Shown in pieces: positions 54,989-63,357 of a DNA stretch of 64,000 nucleotides. Made by a program: the position numbers and the translations under genes. Numbering within the stretch: position 1 is the stretch's first letter; every line of letters starts with the position of its first letter. This stretch comes from Bacillota bacterium (lineage in GTDB: Bacteria > Bacillota > Clostridia > Lachnospirales > Lachnospiraceae), in contig JAEWSH010000084.1 of assembly GCA_023398375.1 (NCBI GenBank), positions 124,001 to 188,000 of the forward strand, read 5' to 3'. The notes beneath the pieces are model-generated. The model was given only the letters and a program-made list of their open reading frames with translations, ran no database searches and was not told where the DNA came from.

Positions 54989-55903
54989 TTATTGTAAAAA
55001 TGGTATTGAACTGTTTATGAATAGGCCCATTATAAATGCAAAAATTATCACAAATAATAAATACAATATAAACTGGCGGAGACCCAATACAATTTTAACC
55101 GCCCCTAAGTTGGTGATTTTCGTAGCCGGTCCGGTAATCATAAATGCAGCCGCCGATCCCATGCTCATCCCTTCAGAAAGCCACTGTTGTAAAAGAGGTA
55201 TCGTTCCTCCCCCGCACATGTAAAGTGGAACGCCAATGGTGGCAGCCATCAGCACTCCAAATCCCTCGTTCTTACCGAACAGTTTAGCAAAGGCATCTGT
55301 TGGTACATATCTCTGAAACAATGCAGATAATACAATCCCTAAAAGAAAATACAACCCAGTTGCTTTCACATTCCGTGCAAAGTTTTTAAGCAGGCGTAAC
55401 AGGATATTAGGATCTGTGTCACGGTCTTTTGATTCAGTGATTGAGGAAAAGTTAAAGAATGAGGCCTTCCTATAGAATACATGTACCGTCAGTCCTGCTG
55501 CAATACCACACAGAAGACAGACTGTTATCCGAACGATCAATGCCTTCATTCCTAAAGCAACACTATAAACAATCAGTTGTGGATTGAGTAAGATAGATGA
55601 CATCATAAAAGCAGCCAGCCAGTCATCTCTCATTCCCTTAGTTGAAAAGGATGCAGCAATCGGAATTGTACCATACATGCAGAGTGGTGAAGCTATCCCT
55701 AGTAAACTCGCAGGTATAATACCTAATACCCCCATCCTTTTATCTTTTAAACTGTCGAACAAGCTATGTATCCGTTCTTTTCCGAACACGGAGACTAACG
55801 ATCCAATGACCATGCCCAACAACCAGTATTTAAAAATCTGATTTAATTGAATATGAAAATAAAACCATAAATAAATAAATTCCCGATGCAATATATCAGC
55901 CAT
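54989..55903 (-). CDS. COG0701-type permease next to DUF362
   Basis: 304 aa, about eight to ten helices. Two pseudo-repeated loops carry single cysteines: ASPLCMYGTIPIAASFSTKG and PLYMCGGGTIPLLQQWLSEG. This is the permease group of ArsP, but the paired-Cys motif TPFCSCSS of ArsP is replaced by PLCMYGT, so the substrate probably differs. The ATG at 55903 (GGTGG upstream) overlaps the DUF362 gene by 8 bases; starts up to 55987 are possible. It is translationally linked to that lipoprotein. Confidence 0.82.
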   Translation of the reverse strand: MADILHREFIYLWFYFHIQLNQIFKYWLLGMVIGSLVSVFGKERIHSLFDSLKDKRMGVLGIIPASLLGIASPLCMYGTIPIAASFSTKGMRDDWLAAFMMSSILLNPQLIVYSVALGMKALIVRITVCLLCGIAAGLTVHVFYRKASFFNFSSITESKDRDTDPNILLRLLKNFARNVKATGLYFLLGIVLSALFQRYVPTDAFAKLFGKNEGFGVLMAATIGVPLYMCGGGTIPLLQQWLSEGMSMGSAAAFMITGPATKITNLGAVKIVLGLRQFILYLLFVIIFAFIMGLFINSSIPFLQ

Positions 55904-56990
55904 CAATGTCCACCAATTCGTACTTGCGGCTGCCCAGTCCAATTTTTTCCGCGCTCTCCAATATATGAATTCCATTCTTTCGTTCAATTCTGTTTACAAG
56001 AGCTTCTCTACCTTCCGCCTTATATATAAGATCAATACATGCCTGATCCAGCGCCACCGGGTCGGTTGACGCAAGAACTCCAATATCGTGAATATCCGGT
56101 TCCGCCGGATTCCCATTACAGTCACAGTCTATACTGATCCTGTTCATAACATTGATATAAACAATATTTTTTCCATTATCCAAGCTGTCCGAAACAGCCT
56201 TACCCGCTTCAGCCATTGATTCCAGGAAATCATCCTGATCTCCTCCCCACATACTTGTATGGCTCTTTCCTGCAGTATGTATCAGACATTTTCCTTCTTT
56301 CGATCCAATTCCAATGGAAATATTTTTAATAGCTCCTCCAAATCCAGCCATCTCATGTCCTTTAAAATGAGAAAGCACAAGAAATGAATCATAATTTGCA
56401 AAGTGAGCTCCTACAAGATCTTCTTTCAGATGGGTTCCTCCCTTCACCGGAAGACTTATTGATCCTTCAGCATCCATAATATCCACCTCTGCAATATCCG
56501 TAAAGCCATGATCCTTTGCTACCTGCATATGCATAGCTGTTTCGTCACGAGAACCTCCATACGCCGTATTACATTCCACGATCGTACCATCCACAGACTG
56601 CACCAGAGCCTTAATCAATTCTGGTTTCAGATAGTTACTGGCGGGAGGCTCACCTGTACTTAGCTTCACTGCAACCTTTCCTTCCGGTGTCCAGCCCAGA
56701 GCTTCATAAACAGCCGTTAAGCCGTCCGGACTGATATCGGTCGTCATATAAACTTTTGGTGTTTCTTTCGGCAACTGAATTGCCGCTTCCGAATCAGAAG
56801 AATCTGACTGCTCCGTATTACCAACTTCAGAAGTCTCTACTTCTGAACTTTCTGCTTCTGAACTTTCCACTTCTAAACTTTCTACTTCTGTAACAGCTTC
56901 ATTACTGCTGCTCTGAGAATTTCCACATGCTACGAAGAAAAGCGTTACTACAATTGCTAAAACAAAGCCAATGTCCCTTTTCCATTTCAT
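55896..56990 (-). CDS. DUF362-domain lipoprotein
   Basis: 364 aa. Lipobox FVAC with lipid Cys at residue 22, then a Ser/Glu repeat linker (about 30-65) and a DUF362 domain (about 75-360). Family segments: LSTGEPPASNYLKPELIKALV, TAYGGSRDETAMHMQVAKDHGF (cut), SHFKGHEMAGFGGAIKNISIG, and TSMWGGDQDDFLESM. An SIDCDCNGNP stretch carries two Cys. DUF362 domains often accompany iron-sulfur or cofactor proteins; most members are cytoplasmic, so a lipid-anchored form is notable. It heads a set with a permease, ECF S component and kinase. Confidence 0.85.
   Translation of the reverse strand: MKWKRDIGFVLAIVVTLFFVACGNSQSSSNEAVTEVESLEVESSEAESSEVETSEVGNTEQSDSSDSEAAIQLPKETPKVYMTTDISPDGLTAVYEALGWTPEGKVAVKLSTGEPPASNYLKPELIKALVQSVDGTIVECNTAYGGSRDETAMHMQVAKDHGFTDIAEVDIMDAEGSISLPVKGGTHLKEDLVGAHFANYDSFLVLSHFKGHEMAGFGGAIKNISIGIGSKEGKCLIHTAGKSHTSMWGGDQDDFLESMAEAGKAVSDSLDNGKNIVYINVMNRISIDCDCNGNPAEPDIHDIGVLASTDPVALDQACIDLIYKAEGREALVNRIERKNGIHILESAEKIGLGSRKYELVDIDG
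56841..56890. repeat. 15-bp tandem repeat in the DUF362 linker
   Basis: Units of TTCTGAACTTTCTGC type occur at 56841-56855, 56856-56870 and 56871-56885, with a partial fourth to 56890. They encode the Glu/Ser repeats of the extracellular linker and may vary in number between strains. Confidence 0.7.
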
Positions 56991-57141
56991 ACCTCACACC
57001 CTCCATCCTTATTACTCTTTTTGATATTGTAGGATCCTATATATCGTTCAGATAAGCCAAACATAATGAGAAAATGTGAAAATTTTGTGAGGAAACTGGT
57101 AGATTTGTATGAAAATATTAATTTAATATGCACGGTCAGTT

Positions 57142-58602
57142 TTATCCCACATTATTTTGACTTGAATACTCAAACCAAAAAGTGGTTCGTTCTCCGTTAC
57201 AATCTACGCCATAATCCATGCCATGCGCTTTCAAATAGGTACTGACGATAGAAAGACCGATACCAGTTCCCTTTTTACGTCCGCTATGATGTTGACTACA
57301 TTGATATCTTTCCCAGATGATTGCCCGATCCTCTTCAGGAATAGGTTCCCCCGGATTTACAACAGATACCCTGATTCGGTTGTTATATTTCTTAATCACT
57401 ACGGAAATGTTACCTTTATCCGGGGTATAATTGACGGCATTATTCAATAAATTCCGCATTACCTGACAGATTTTCATCGCATCCACATGAACGGGAATAT
57501 CCACCTGATTGCTCTCCAAACGAATCGTGATACCATATTCAGCTGCATTATGTTCACAATGAGCTACCTCCGATTCAACAATCTCATACAAATTGTACCC
57601 ATCGATTTTTAGTTGGATATACCCAGCCTGCAGCTGAGAATAATCCATGATGTCACTGACCATCTCGCTCATCCGGCCAGCTTCTTGTATAATAAGATTA
57701 AGGTTTTCATTACGTTTTTCATCATTTCTCCAGTTGATATCCCGTACCATTTCGGCATAACCTCTGATAAGCGCCAGCGGCGAACGAAGCTCATGTGATA
57801 CATTGGCTATGACTTCTTTGCGTAGAACATCCACTCGTTGGAGTGCTTTGCTAAGCTCCTCCACGGAATCAGATAATTGTCCGAGCTCATCATTTAGTGA
57901 AAGTCCTGGTGTTGCAGTTAGTTCACCCTTTGCAAGTTTGTCAACCGTACTCTTTATCGTGTGAATTGGTTTCACAAAATGACGGGACAACAATGCTGCC
58001 AATATAGCAGCAGCCAATGACAGTGTTATACTTAATGTCACAAGTTGGCTGCGATTCATACGCAGTACCGTATGTAACTGATCCAGTGAATGATATAAAA
58101 CAATCAGAGCGTGCTTATTTTCATATACCACCGGGATACCTATTTCAAGTACCATCGGTTCATACTTGTTTTGTCTCATTTTGTAGTATGTTTGTCCCTG
58201 CAGGACCTTCTGATATTCTTCACTTTTTTTAAAGCGATTCAGAAAACCCCAGATCGATACCAGCGAGTTTTCATCTTGTAACCTGTATCCTAAGCTGTAA
58301 AGTGCAATCAACTTTCCATCAGGGTCAACCAGCATCATCTTCCCGTTCGTGGATTTGCTTAGGGAAGAAAGCAGCTGATCATTATCGGCCAGATCTTTTG
58401 TACCCAATTCTTTTATCATAGGCTGCAAACGGCTTTTTACTTCAGCAATGGAAGAATCCACATAGTTCTCTTCAAATAAAAAAATCTGCACGATCCACAT
58501 AAATACTATACTAAGAGCTATCAGGAACATCATGATAAGCCACAAACGCACTATAATTCTGGAACGGAAAGGTGACCTTTTACGATTCTTATACGTATTC
58601 AA
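57142..58602 (-). CDS. Sensor histidine kinase upstream of the DUF362 operon
   Basis: 486 aa. Membrane segments near residues 15-38 and 185-205, with a ~145-residue extracellular sensor between them, then HAMP, H-box IANVSHELRSPLALIRGY (His270), N-box VMRNLLNNAVNYTPD, and ATPase box GTGIGLSIV. The start is TTG, overlapping the response regulator's end by 14 bases. The DUF362 gene lies 151 bases downstream on the same strand and is a plausible target. Confidence 0.92.
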   Translation of the reverse strand: MNTYKNRKRSPFRSRIIVRLWLIMMFLIALSIVFMWIVQIFLFEENYVDSSIAEVKSRLQPMIKELGTKDLADNDQLLSSLSKSTNGKMMLVDPDGKLIALYSLGYRLQDENSLVSIWGFLNRFKKSEEYQKVLQGQTYYKMRQNKYEPMVLEIGIPVVYENKHALIVLYHSLDQLHTVLRMNRSQLVTLSITLSLAAAILAALLSRHFVKPIHTIKSTVDKLAKGELTATPGLSLNDELGQLSDSVEELSKALQRVDVLRKEVIANVSHELRSPLALIRGYAEMVRDINWRNDEKRNENLNLIIQEAGRMSEMVSDIMDYSQLQAGYIQLKIDGYNLYEIVESEVAHCEHNAAEYGITIRLESNQVDIPVHVDAMKICQVMRNLLNNAVNYTPDKGNISVVIKKYNNRIRVSVVNPGEPIPEEDRAIIWERYQCSQHHSGRKKGTGIGLSIVSTYLKAHGMDYGVDCNGERTTFWFEYSSQNNVG

Positions 58603-59254
58603 ATTTATACCCGACCCCCCATGCAGTATGAATTACTTTCCTGTAATCTCCCAAATGCTCCCGAAGTGATTTGATATGAGTATCTACTGTACGTGCATCA
58701 CCATAATAATCATATCCCCAGACTTTATTCAGCAACTGTTCCCGACTGAGGACAAGTCTTTCATTCTGTGCAAGATACAATAAAAGATCAAATTCTTTCG
58801 GTGGCAGGTTCATTACTTTCTCATCGGCAGTTACCGTTCTCGAGCCGGGCGAGATACAAAATTCTCCAAAAACAAGCTTATCACATGATCTTTTTCCGCT
58901 ACGCTTGAGTACAGCACCAATACGAGCCATCAACTCCTTGGGACTAAATGGCTTTGGTACATAATCGTCTGCACCTAGATTAAATCCCAATAGCTTATCA
59001 TATTCTTCACTTCGTGAGGTCAGCATAATGACCGGAACCTGGCTCACCTTACGTATCTCCCCCAGCGTCTCAAAACCATCAAGTTGCGGCATCATGACAT
59101 CCAGTACAACAATATCAAATTGTGTACTATTTACTTTCTCAATCGCTTTCAGGCCATTTTCAGTCTCCTCGCACTGATATCCATCCAATTCAGCGTATGT
59201 CAGTACAAGCTTCCGAAGATGTATGTCATCATCCACAATTAGTAATTTTGGCAT
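58589..59254 (-). CDS. OmpR-family response regulator
   Basis: 221 aa. Receiver with LLIVDDD, Asp52 in VVLDVMMPQLDG and Lys in YVPKPFSP; winged helix with RTVDTHIKSLREHL and the terminal AWGVGYKFEYV. AAGGG with a 6-base spacer sets the ATG at 59254. It is the first gene of the two-component pair and shares a 14-base overlap with the kinase gene. Confidence 0.93.
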   Translation of the reverse strand: MPKLLIVDDDIHLRKLVLTYAELDGYQCEETENGLKAIEKVNSTQFDIVVLDVMMPQLDGFETLGEIRKVSQVPVIMLTSRSEEYDKLLGFNLGADDYVPKPFSPKELMARIGAVLKRSGKRSCDKLVFGEFCISPGSRTVTADEKVMNLPPKEFDLLLYLAQNERLVLSREQLLNKVWGYDYYGDARTVDTHIKSLREHLGDYRKVIHTAWGVGYKFEYV

Positions 59255-59278
59255 CCTGTTCCCTTCTTTCTTTGAATA

Positions 59279-59311
59279 GAGCCTCCAAATCACCATTTAA
59301 TTTGAAGGCTC
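59279..59311 (-). promoter_or_regulatory. Leader hairpin before the response regulator
   Basis: GAGCCT-c-CAAAT (59279-59290) pairs with ATTTG-a-AGGCTC (59300-59311), with a 9-base loop, 25 bases upstream of the start codon at 59254. There is no strong T run. It could be an operator or an RNA leader hairpin. Confidence 0.35.
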
Positions 59312-59402
59312 ATTTAATTCTTATTGAAATAATTGGCAGATTGTTTATTTTTAGTATACGAAGAAAGTACGGTTTTAACAAGCATTACTTAATTCCAGAT
59401 CA

Positions 59403-59432
59403 ATATTGTTTTTGATATTGTTTTTGATATTT
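59403..59432 (+). repeat. 12-bp tandem repeat upstream of the tetR gene
   Basis: ATATTGTTTTTG occurs at 59403-59414 and 59415-59426, with a partial third copy ATATTTTC to about 59434. It sits just before the -35 box of the TetR gene and may be a protein-binding array. Confidence 0.5.
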
Positions 59433-59435
59433 TCT

Positions 59436-59464
59436 TTGTCAATTACTGCTTTTGGTACTATAAT
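59436..59464 (+). promoter_or_regulatory. Promoter of the tetR-type gene
   Basis: TTGTCA (59436-59441), a 17-base spacer and TATAAT (59459-59464), a near-consensus sigma-A promoter, 35 bases before the start codon. Confidence 0.75.
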
Positions 59465-59499
59465 ATACATAGATTAGTCTGAATCAGGAGGTGAATTTT

Positions 59500-60075
59500 A
59501 TGGGACGTCCATATACCGAGGAAGAACGGGTGGAATTAAAGTCAAAAATCAAAGAGACCGCTTCAGAAATGTTCATGCAGCAAGGATTCAAGGATTTTAG
59601 AATACAACAATTAACAAAACAAGTGGGGATTTCATTAGGAGGGTTCTATACCTTTTATAAAGATAAAGAAACGCTTTACGAAGAAATTCTGCGGGATGAG
59701 AAGAATCGAATACGTAAAAAAATTCTAACAATAATAGATGATGAGAATCAAACTCCAAAAGATTTTTTTGCTGATCTTGCTAATGTTCTTTTAGATAAAA
59801 CAGTCTCAAACAGATTTTATACAAATGAATATAGCAATTTACTAAAAACGTTGGTTTGGAATGATGATCCTATTACCGCAGATGATAACTTACATTTCAT
59901 ACAGCAGATCAGAAAAATATGGACAAATAAGGGAATTATGATATCTGCCTCTGATGAAGAATTGGCGTCCGCCGTTGCTGCACTAGCTATACTGTGTACT
60001 CATAAAGACAAGATAGGCGCTGGTTTTGATTCATGGTATCAGTTAATTGAAGAATTGCTTCTCAATAAGCTTTGA
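59500..60075 (+). CDS. TetR-family transcriptional regulator
   Basis: 191 aa. The N-terminal helix-turn-helix RIQQLTKQVGISLGGFYTFYKDKETLYEEI is clear across residues 36-65. The C-terminal ligand domain is not assigned. AGGAGG with an 8-base spacer precedes the ATG at 59500. The phosphotransferase-like gene 78 bases downstream has an inverted repeat over its promoter and is the likely target. Confidence 0.9.
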   Translation: MGRPYTEEERVELKSKIKETASEMFMQQGFKDFRIQQLTKQVGISLGGFYTFYKDKETLYEEILRDEKNRIRKKILTIIDDENQTPKDFFADLANVLLDKTVSNRFYTNEYSNLLKTLVWNDDPITADDNLHFIQQIRKIWTNKGIMISASDEELASAVAALAILCTHKDKIGAGFDSWYQLIEELLLNKL

Positions 60076-60089
60076 TATTTTTACCTCGT

Positions 60090-60131
60090 CTGTGAAAATA
60101 ATTTGAGGTTTTCACAGGTTGGTGGTATACT
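60090..60131 (+). promoter_or_regulatory. Promoter and candidate TetR operator of the phosphotransferase-like gene
   Basis: CTGTGAAAA (60090-60098) and TTTTCACAG (60109-60117) form a perfect 9-bp inverted repeat with a 10-base centre. The promoter TTGAGG (60103-60108), 17-base spacer, TATACT (60126-60131) is overlapped by it, covering the -35 and the spacer. Typical placement for a TetR repressor site. Confidence 0.6.
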
Positions 60132-60153
60132 GTTGCTCAAAGGAGGTTTATCC

Positions 60154-62568
60154 ATGAAATATATAAGGAGTTTTCAAGAGGTAACAAGGAAAGACATTTC
60201 TGTCGTGGGCGGAAAAGGTGCAAATCTGGGTGAAATGTTTAACGCAGGCCTGCCTGTCCCCGATGGTTTTTGTATTACAGGAGATGCATTTGACGAATAT
60301 ATGAAGCGAAACAGTTTTGAACAGCAGCTATCCACTAACAGTGAAGAGTTCCGCTCACAAATAGCAGCTGGCCAGATTTGGGCTGATCTGGAGCGGGAAA
60401 TAGCAGAATCTTACGCTGGGCTTGGGCAAAATATGAGAGTTGCAGTCCGTTCCTCAGCTACTGCCGAGGATCTTCCGGAAGCAAGCTTTGCCGGACAGCA
60501 GGAAACATATCTTAACGTTGTTGGCAAAGAACAGCTTATCATCGCAATAAAAAAATGCTTTGCCTCCTTGTATTCATCACGTGCTGTTGCTTATCGGAAA
60601 CAGGCAAATTTTGATACAGTCAAAGTATCTTTGGCAGTCGTTATTCAAATAATGGTGGAAAGCGAATTTTCAGGTGTCCTTTTTACGGCTGATCCTGTCA
60701 GCCAGGATACCGATCAAATGATGCTGAATGCATCATTTGGGCTTGGTGAAGCGATTGTCTCAGGAAAAGTGACCCCGGATATTTATATATACAGCAAAAA
60801 GCAAAGACGCATTGTGGATAAAAAGTCAGGCGATAAAGATATTCTTTTCTGCTATGGCACTACTGGAATTGAGGAAAGAAAAATTCCGACAGAACAAAAA
60901 AGTAACTTTTGCCTGAGTGACAAACAGGCCCTTAAGGTTTTTGAAATGGGCCGAAAAGTAGAACGGCATTATGGAAATTCACAGGATATTGAATGGGCCA
61001 TTTCCTGTGATAAACTATTTTTATTACAATCCCGCCCTATTACAACTTTAAACAAAACTAAGGAAAGACAGCCTGTTCTTTCCCTGTCTCAGAAAGCAGT
61101 CCTAAATAATTGGATCGAACATTGTCCTACACCGCTTTATCCTCTGGATGTAGAACCGTGCGAAATCGTAGATAACGCAAAATCTAAAGTTTTTCATGAA
61201 TTAGGTATTTCTATCGGAGGTGAACTACGCATGGATGAAAAAGGCATGCTATCCTTCTCGACAGGTACGGTACATATCTCTCCGCGGATTATGAGTATTC
61301 CTTTCTCACTACGGCACTTTATAGATTACACAGTCAATTCGTCAAATACAGAGCATGCATTTTCTAAGATAAATAAAGCATTAAATGAAAAATCTTCGGT
61401 GGATATTTCAAGATTGTCAATTCCTGAATTGGTTCAACAGATGAAAGATCTTATGCTCCTATCGGAGCAGATTGCTTATGTGCGTTTTCGTTACAATATT
61501 TTTCCTTCTGTTGCTATTTCCAAGCTGCTTTCCCCTACCTTGCACCGCATTGATAAAAATATCAATGAATTTGATCTTTTAAGCGACTTGCCTTATAAGA
61601 CGTGGAAGCTAAATATTGCATTAAGAAAACTTACGGCTTATATTCAAGATCATGACGAGTTAAAAGAAACTATCCTGAATAAGAAGAAAACGAACAGCAG
61701 TGACATAGCTGTCATTCGGAACAACCATCCTGAATTTTCATTTCAACTGCAGGATTTTCTCAATGAATTTGGGTGGAAATCCTGCAGCAGCTATTGTGCC
61801 TTCAGCGCTGTATCATGGTTTGAAGATATGAATTCGCTGTTTCCCTTGATAAAAGCTTTATTACAGTCTGATAGCAAACATTCGGAAAACAATAAGTATC
61901 AGACAATCCTTCAGAAAATTGAGGAACACTTTTCGTCAAAAAAAGCTGCTAAGGTACGTAAAAAGATTGAGGAAATACGTGGGTATCATATGAACCGGGA
62001 AGAAAGTCTTTACATGATAGAAATGTGCTATGGGCTGGCACGCAGGATTTCATTTGAGCTGAATCATCGGCTCCCAGAAGTTTTTGAACATCCAAAAGAT
62101 ATTCTTTTTCTTACATTAGCCGAGGTATACGCTCTTCCTGCAGGAACTCAGGATTATAAAAATCGAATTACTGTCAGAAAATCCAACCGTCCTCAAAACG
62201 AAAGGTTATGGAATAGCCTTTCTCCCGGGGAGAAACAGGGCGGCCAAAAAATACTGACTGGTATATCTGGCAATCGCGGACTTTGCCGTGGACGGGTCAT
62301 AAAAATTTTATCTTTGCAGGAATTTGATAAAATGCAGCCAGGAGACATTTTGGTCTGTCGCTATACCGATCCATCATGGACTCCATTGTTTCTTTTAGCT
62401 TCTGCAGTCGTGTCCGATACCGGCGGTCCCTTATCTCATAGCGCTATCGTAGCAAGGGAATATAATATTCCCGCAGTTTTAGGCTGCGGAAATGCAACCA
62501 AAGCATTATATGACGGACAGGAAATTGTGGTGGATGGTGATAGAGGTATTATTCGGATCATATCCTAG
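60154..62568 (+). CDS. PEP-synthase-like enzyme, rifampin phosphotransferase-like
   Basis: 804 aa. Residues about 1-310 are the ATP-binding PEP/pyruvate domain (VGGKGANLGEMFNAGLPVPDGF start, RSSATAEDLPEASFAGQQETYL, DIEWAI). A middle region (about 330-690) matches no catalytic family I can name and would hold the substrate pocket. Residues about 700-804 are the swivelling His domain with GGPLSHSAIVARE, His762. This ATP-domain/middle/His layout is that of rifampin phosphotransferase (Rph), about 865 aa, rather than true PEP synthase. AAAGGAGG precedes the ATG. It may inactivate rifamycins or phosphorylate another substrate. Confidence 0.78.
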   Translation: MKYIRSFQEVTRKDISVVGGKGANLGEMFNAGLPVPDGFCITGDAFDEYMKRNSFEQQLSTNSEEFRSQIAAGQIWADLEREIAESYAGLGQNMRVAVRSSATAEDLPEASFAGQQETYLNVVGKEQLIIAIKKCFASLYSSRAVAYRKQANFDTVKVSLAVVIQIMVESEFSGVLFTADPVSQDTDQMMLNASFGLGEAIVSGKVTPDIYIYSKKQRRIVDKKSGDKDILFCYGTTGIEERKIPTEQKSNFCLSDKQALKVFEMGRKVERHYGNSQDIEWAISCDKLFLLQSRPITTLNKTKERQPVLSLSQKAVLNNWIEHCPTPLYPLDVEPCEIVDNAKSKVFHELGISIGGELRMDEKGMLSFSTGTVHISPRIMSIPFSLRHFIDYTVNSSNTEHAFSKINKALNEKSSVDISRLSIPELVQQMKDLMLLSEQIAYVRFRYNIFPSVAISKLLSPTLHRIDKNINEFDLLSDLPYKTWKLNIALRKLTAYIQDHDELKETILNKKKTNSSDIAVIRNNHPEFSFQLQDFLNEFGWKSCSSYCAFSAVSWFEDMNSLFPLIKALLQSDSKHSENNKYQTILQKIEEHFSSKKAAKVRKKIEEIRGYHMNREESLYMIEMCYGLARRISFELNHRLPEVFEHPKDILFLTLAEVYALPAGTQDYKNRITVRKSNRPQNERLWNSLSPGEKQGGQKILTGISGNRGLCRGRVIKILSLQEFDKMQPGDILVCRYTDPSWTPLFLLASAVVSDTGGPLSHSAIVAREYNIPAVLGCGNATKALYDGQEIVVDGDRGIIRIIS

Positions 62569-62670
62569 GTGCTTGACAAGCCGCTTCCATGTGCCCAGCT
62601 TGTATATTTCCGTCAAAAGAAATACAATAGCGTTATTAAGGTGTTATGCCTGGAAGGATGGTGAAAATGA

Positions 62671-63357
62671 ATGAAACGGATATTTTTGGTAGAGGACGAT
62701 AAGGCAATCGCTAAAAACCTTATACTTTTACTTCGATCTGAAGGATTTACAGTCACCCACGCTCCTACACGGGAGGATGCCCTTTTCGCGCTTGGCGGAA
62801 ATAAATTTGACCTGGCTTTGATTGATATTTCTTTGCCCGACGGAAATGGCTTTACGGTTTGCACCGAAATCAAAGAGATGCAAGATGTTCCCGTTATCTT
62901 TCTGACGGCTTCCGGGGATGAGTCGAGTGTTGTAACCGGGCTGAACATGGGCGCGGATGACTATATCACCAAGCCTTTTCGTCCCCGTGAATTGATTGCA
63001 CGCATCGGAACCGCCCTGCGAAAAAGCAGTCGTACCAGAGCGGACTTCGATATCCGCGGACTTCATGTTGATACGACAAGCGGCGTTGTGAAAAAAAACG
63101 GCAGCGAGGTGTTTCTTTCTGCCTTAGAATACCGATTGCTGCTGATATTTATCAGCGACCCAAAAAGTATTATCACAAGAAGCAGGCTTCTCGACGAACT
63201 GTGGGATGCAGCAGGCGAGTTCGTCAATGACAATACACTGACCGTGTACATTAAACGCTTGCGGGAAAAGATAGAGAATGACCCGGCAAGCCCGCAAATT
63301 ATTCTGACCGTTCGCGGAACAGGGTATCGATTGGGGGACGAGTATGCTTCGAAATAG
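62671..63357 (+). CDS. OmpR-family response regulator
   Basis: 228 aa. Receiver with IFLVEDDKAIA, Asp52 in LIDISLPDGNG and Lys in YITKPFRP; winged helix with NTLTVYIKRLREKIE and VRGTGYRLG at the end. Base composition becomes richer in G and C from here to the window end, unlike the gene before it. It overlaps the kinase gene by 14 bases. Its relatives often control lantibiotic or bacitracin-type exporters. Confidence 0.93.
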   Translation: MKRIFLVEDDKAIAKNLILLLRSEGFTVTHAPTREDALFALGGNKFDLALIDISLPDGNGFTVCTEIKEMQDVPVIFLTASGDESSVVTGLNMGADDYITKPFRPRELIARIGTALRKSSRTRADFDIRGLHVDTTSGVVKKNGSEVFLSALEYRLLLIFISDPKSIITRSRLLDELWDAAGEFVNDNTLTVYIKRLREKIENDPASPQIILTVRGTGYRLGDEYASK

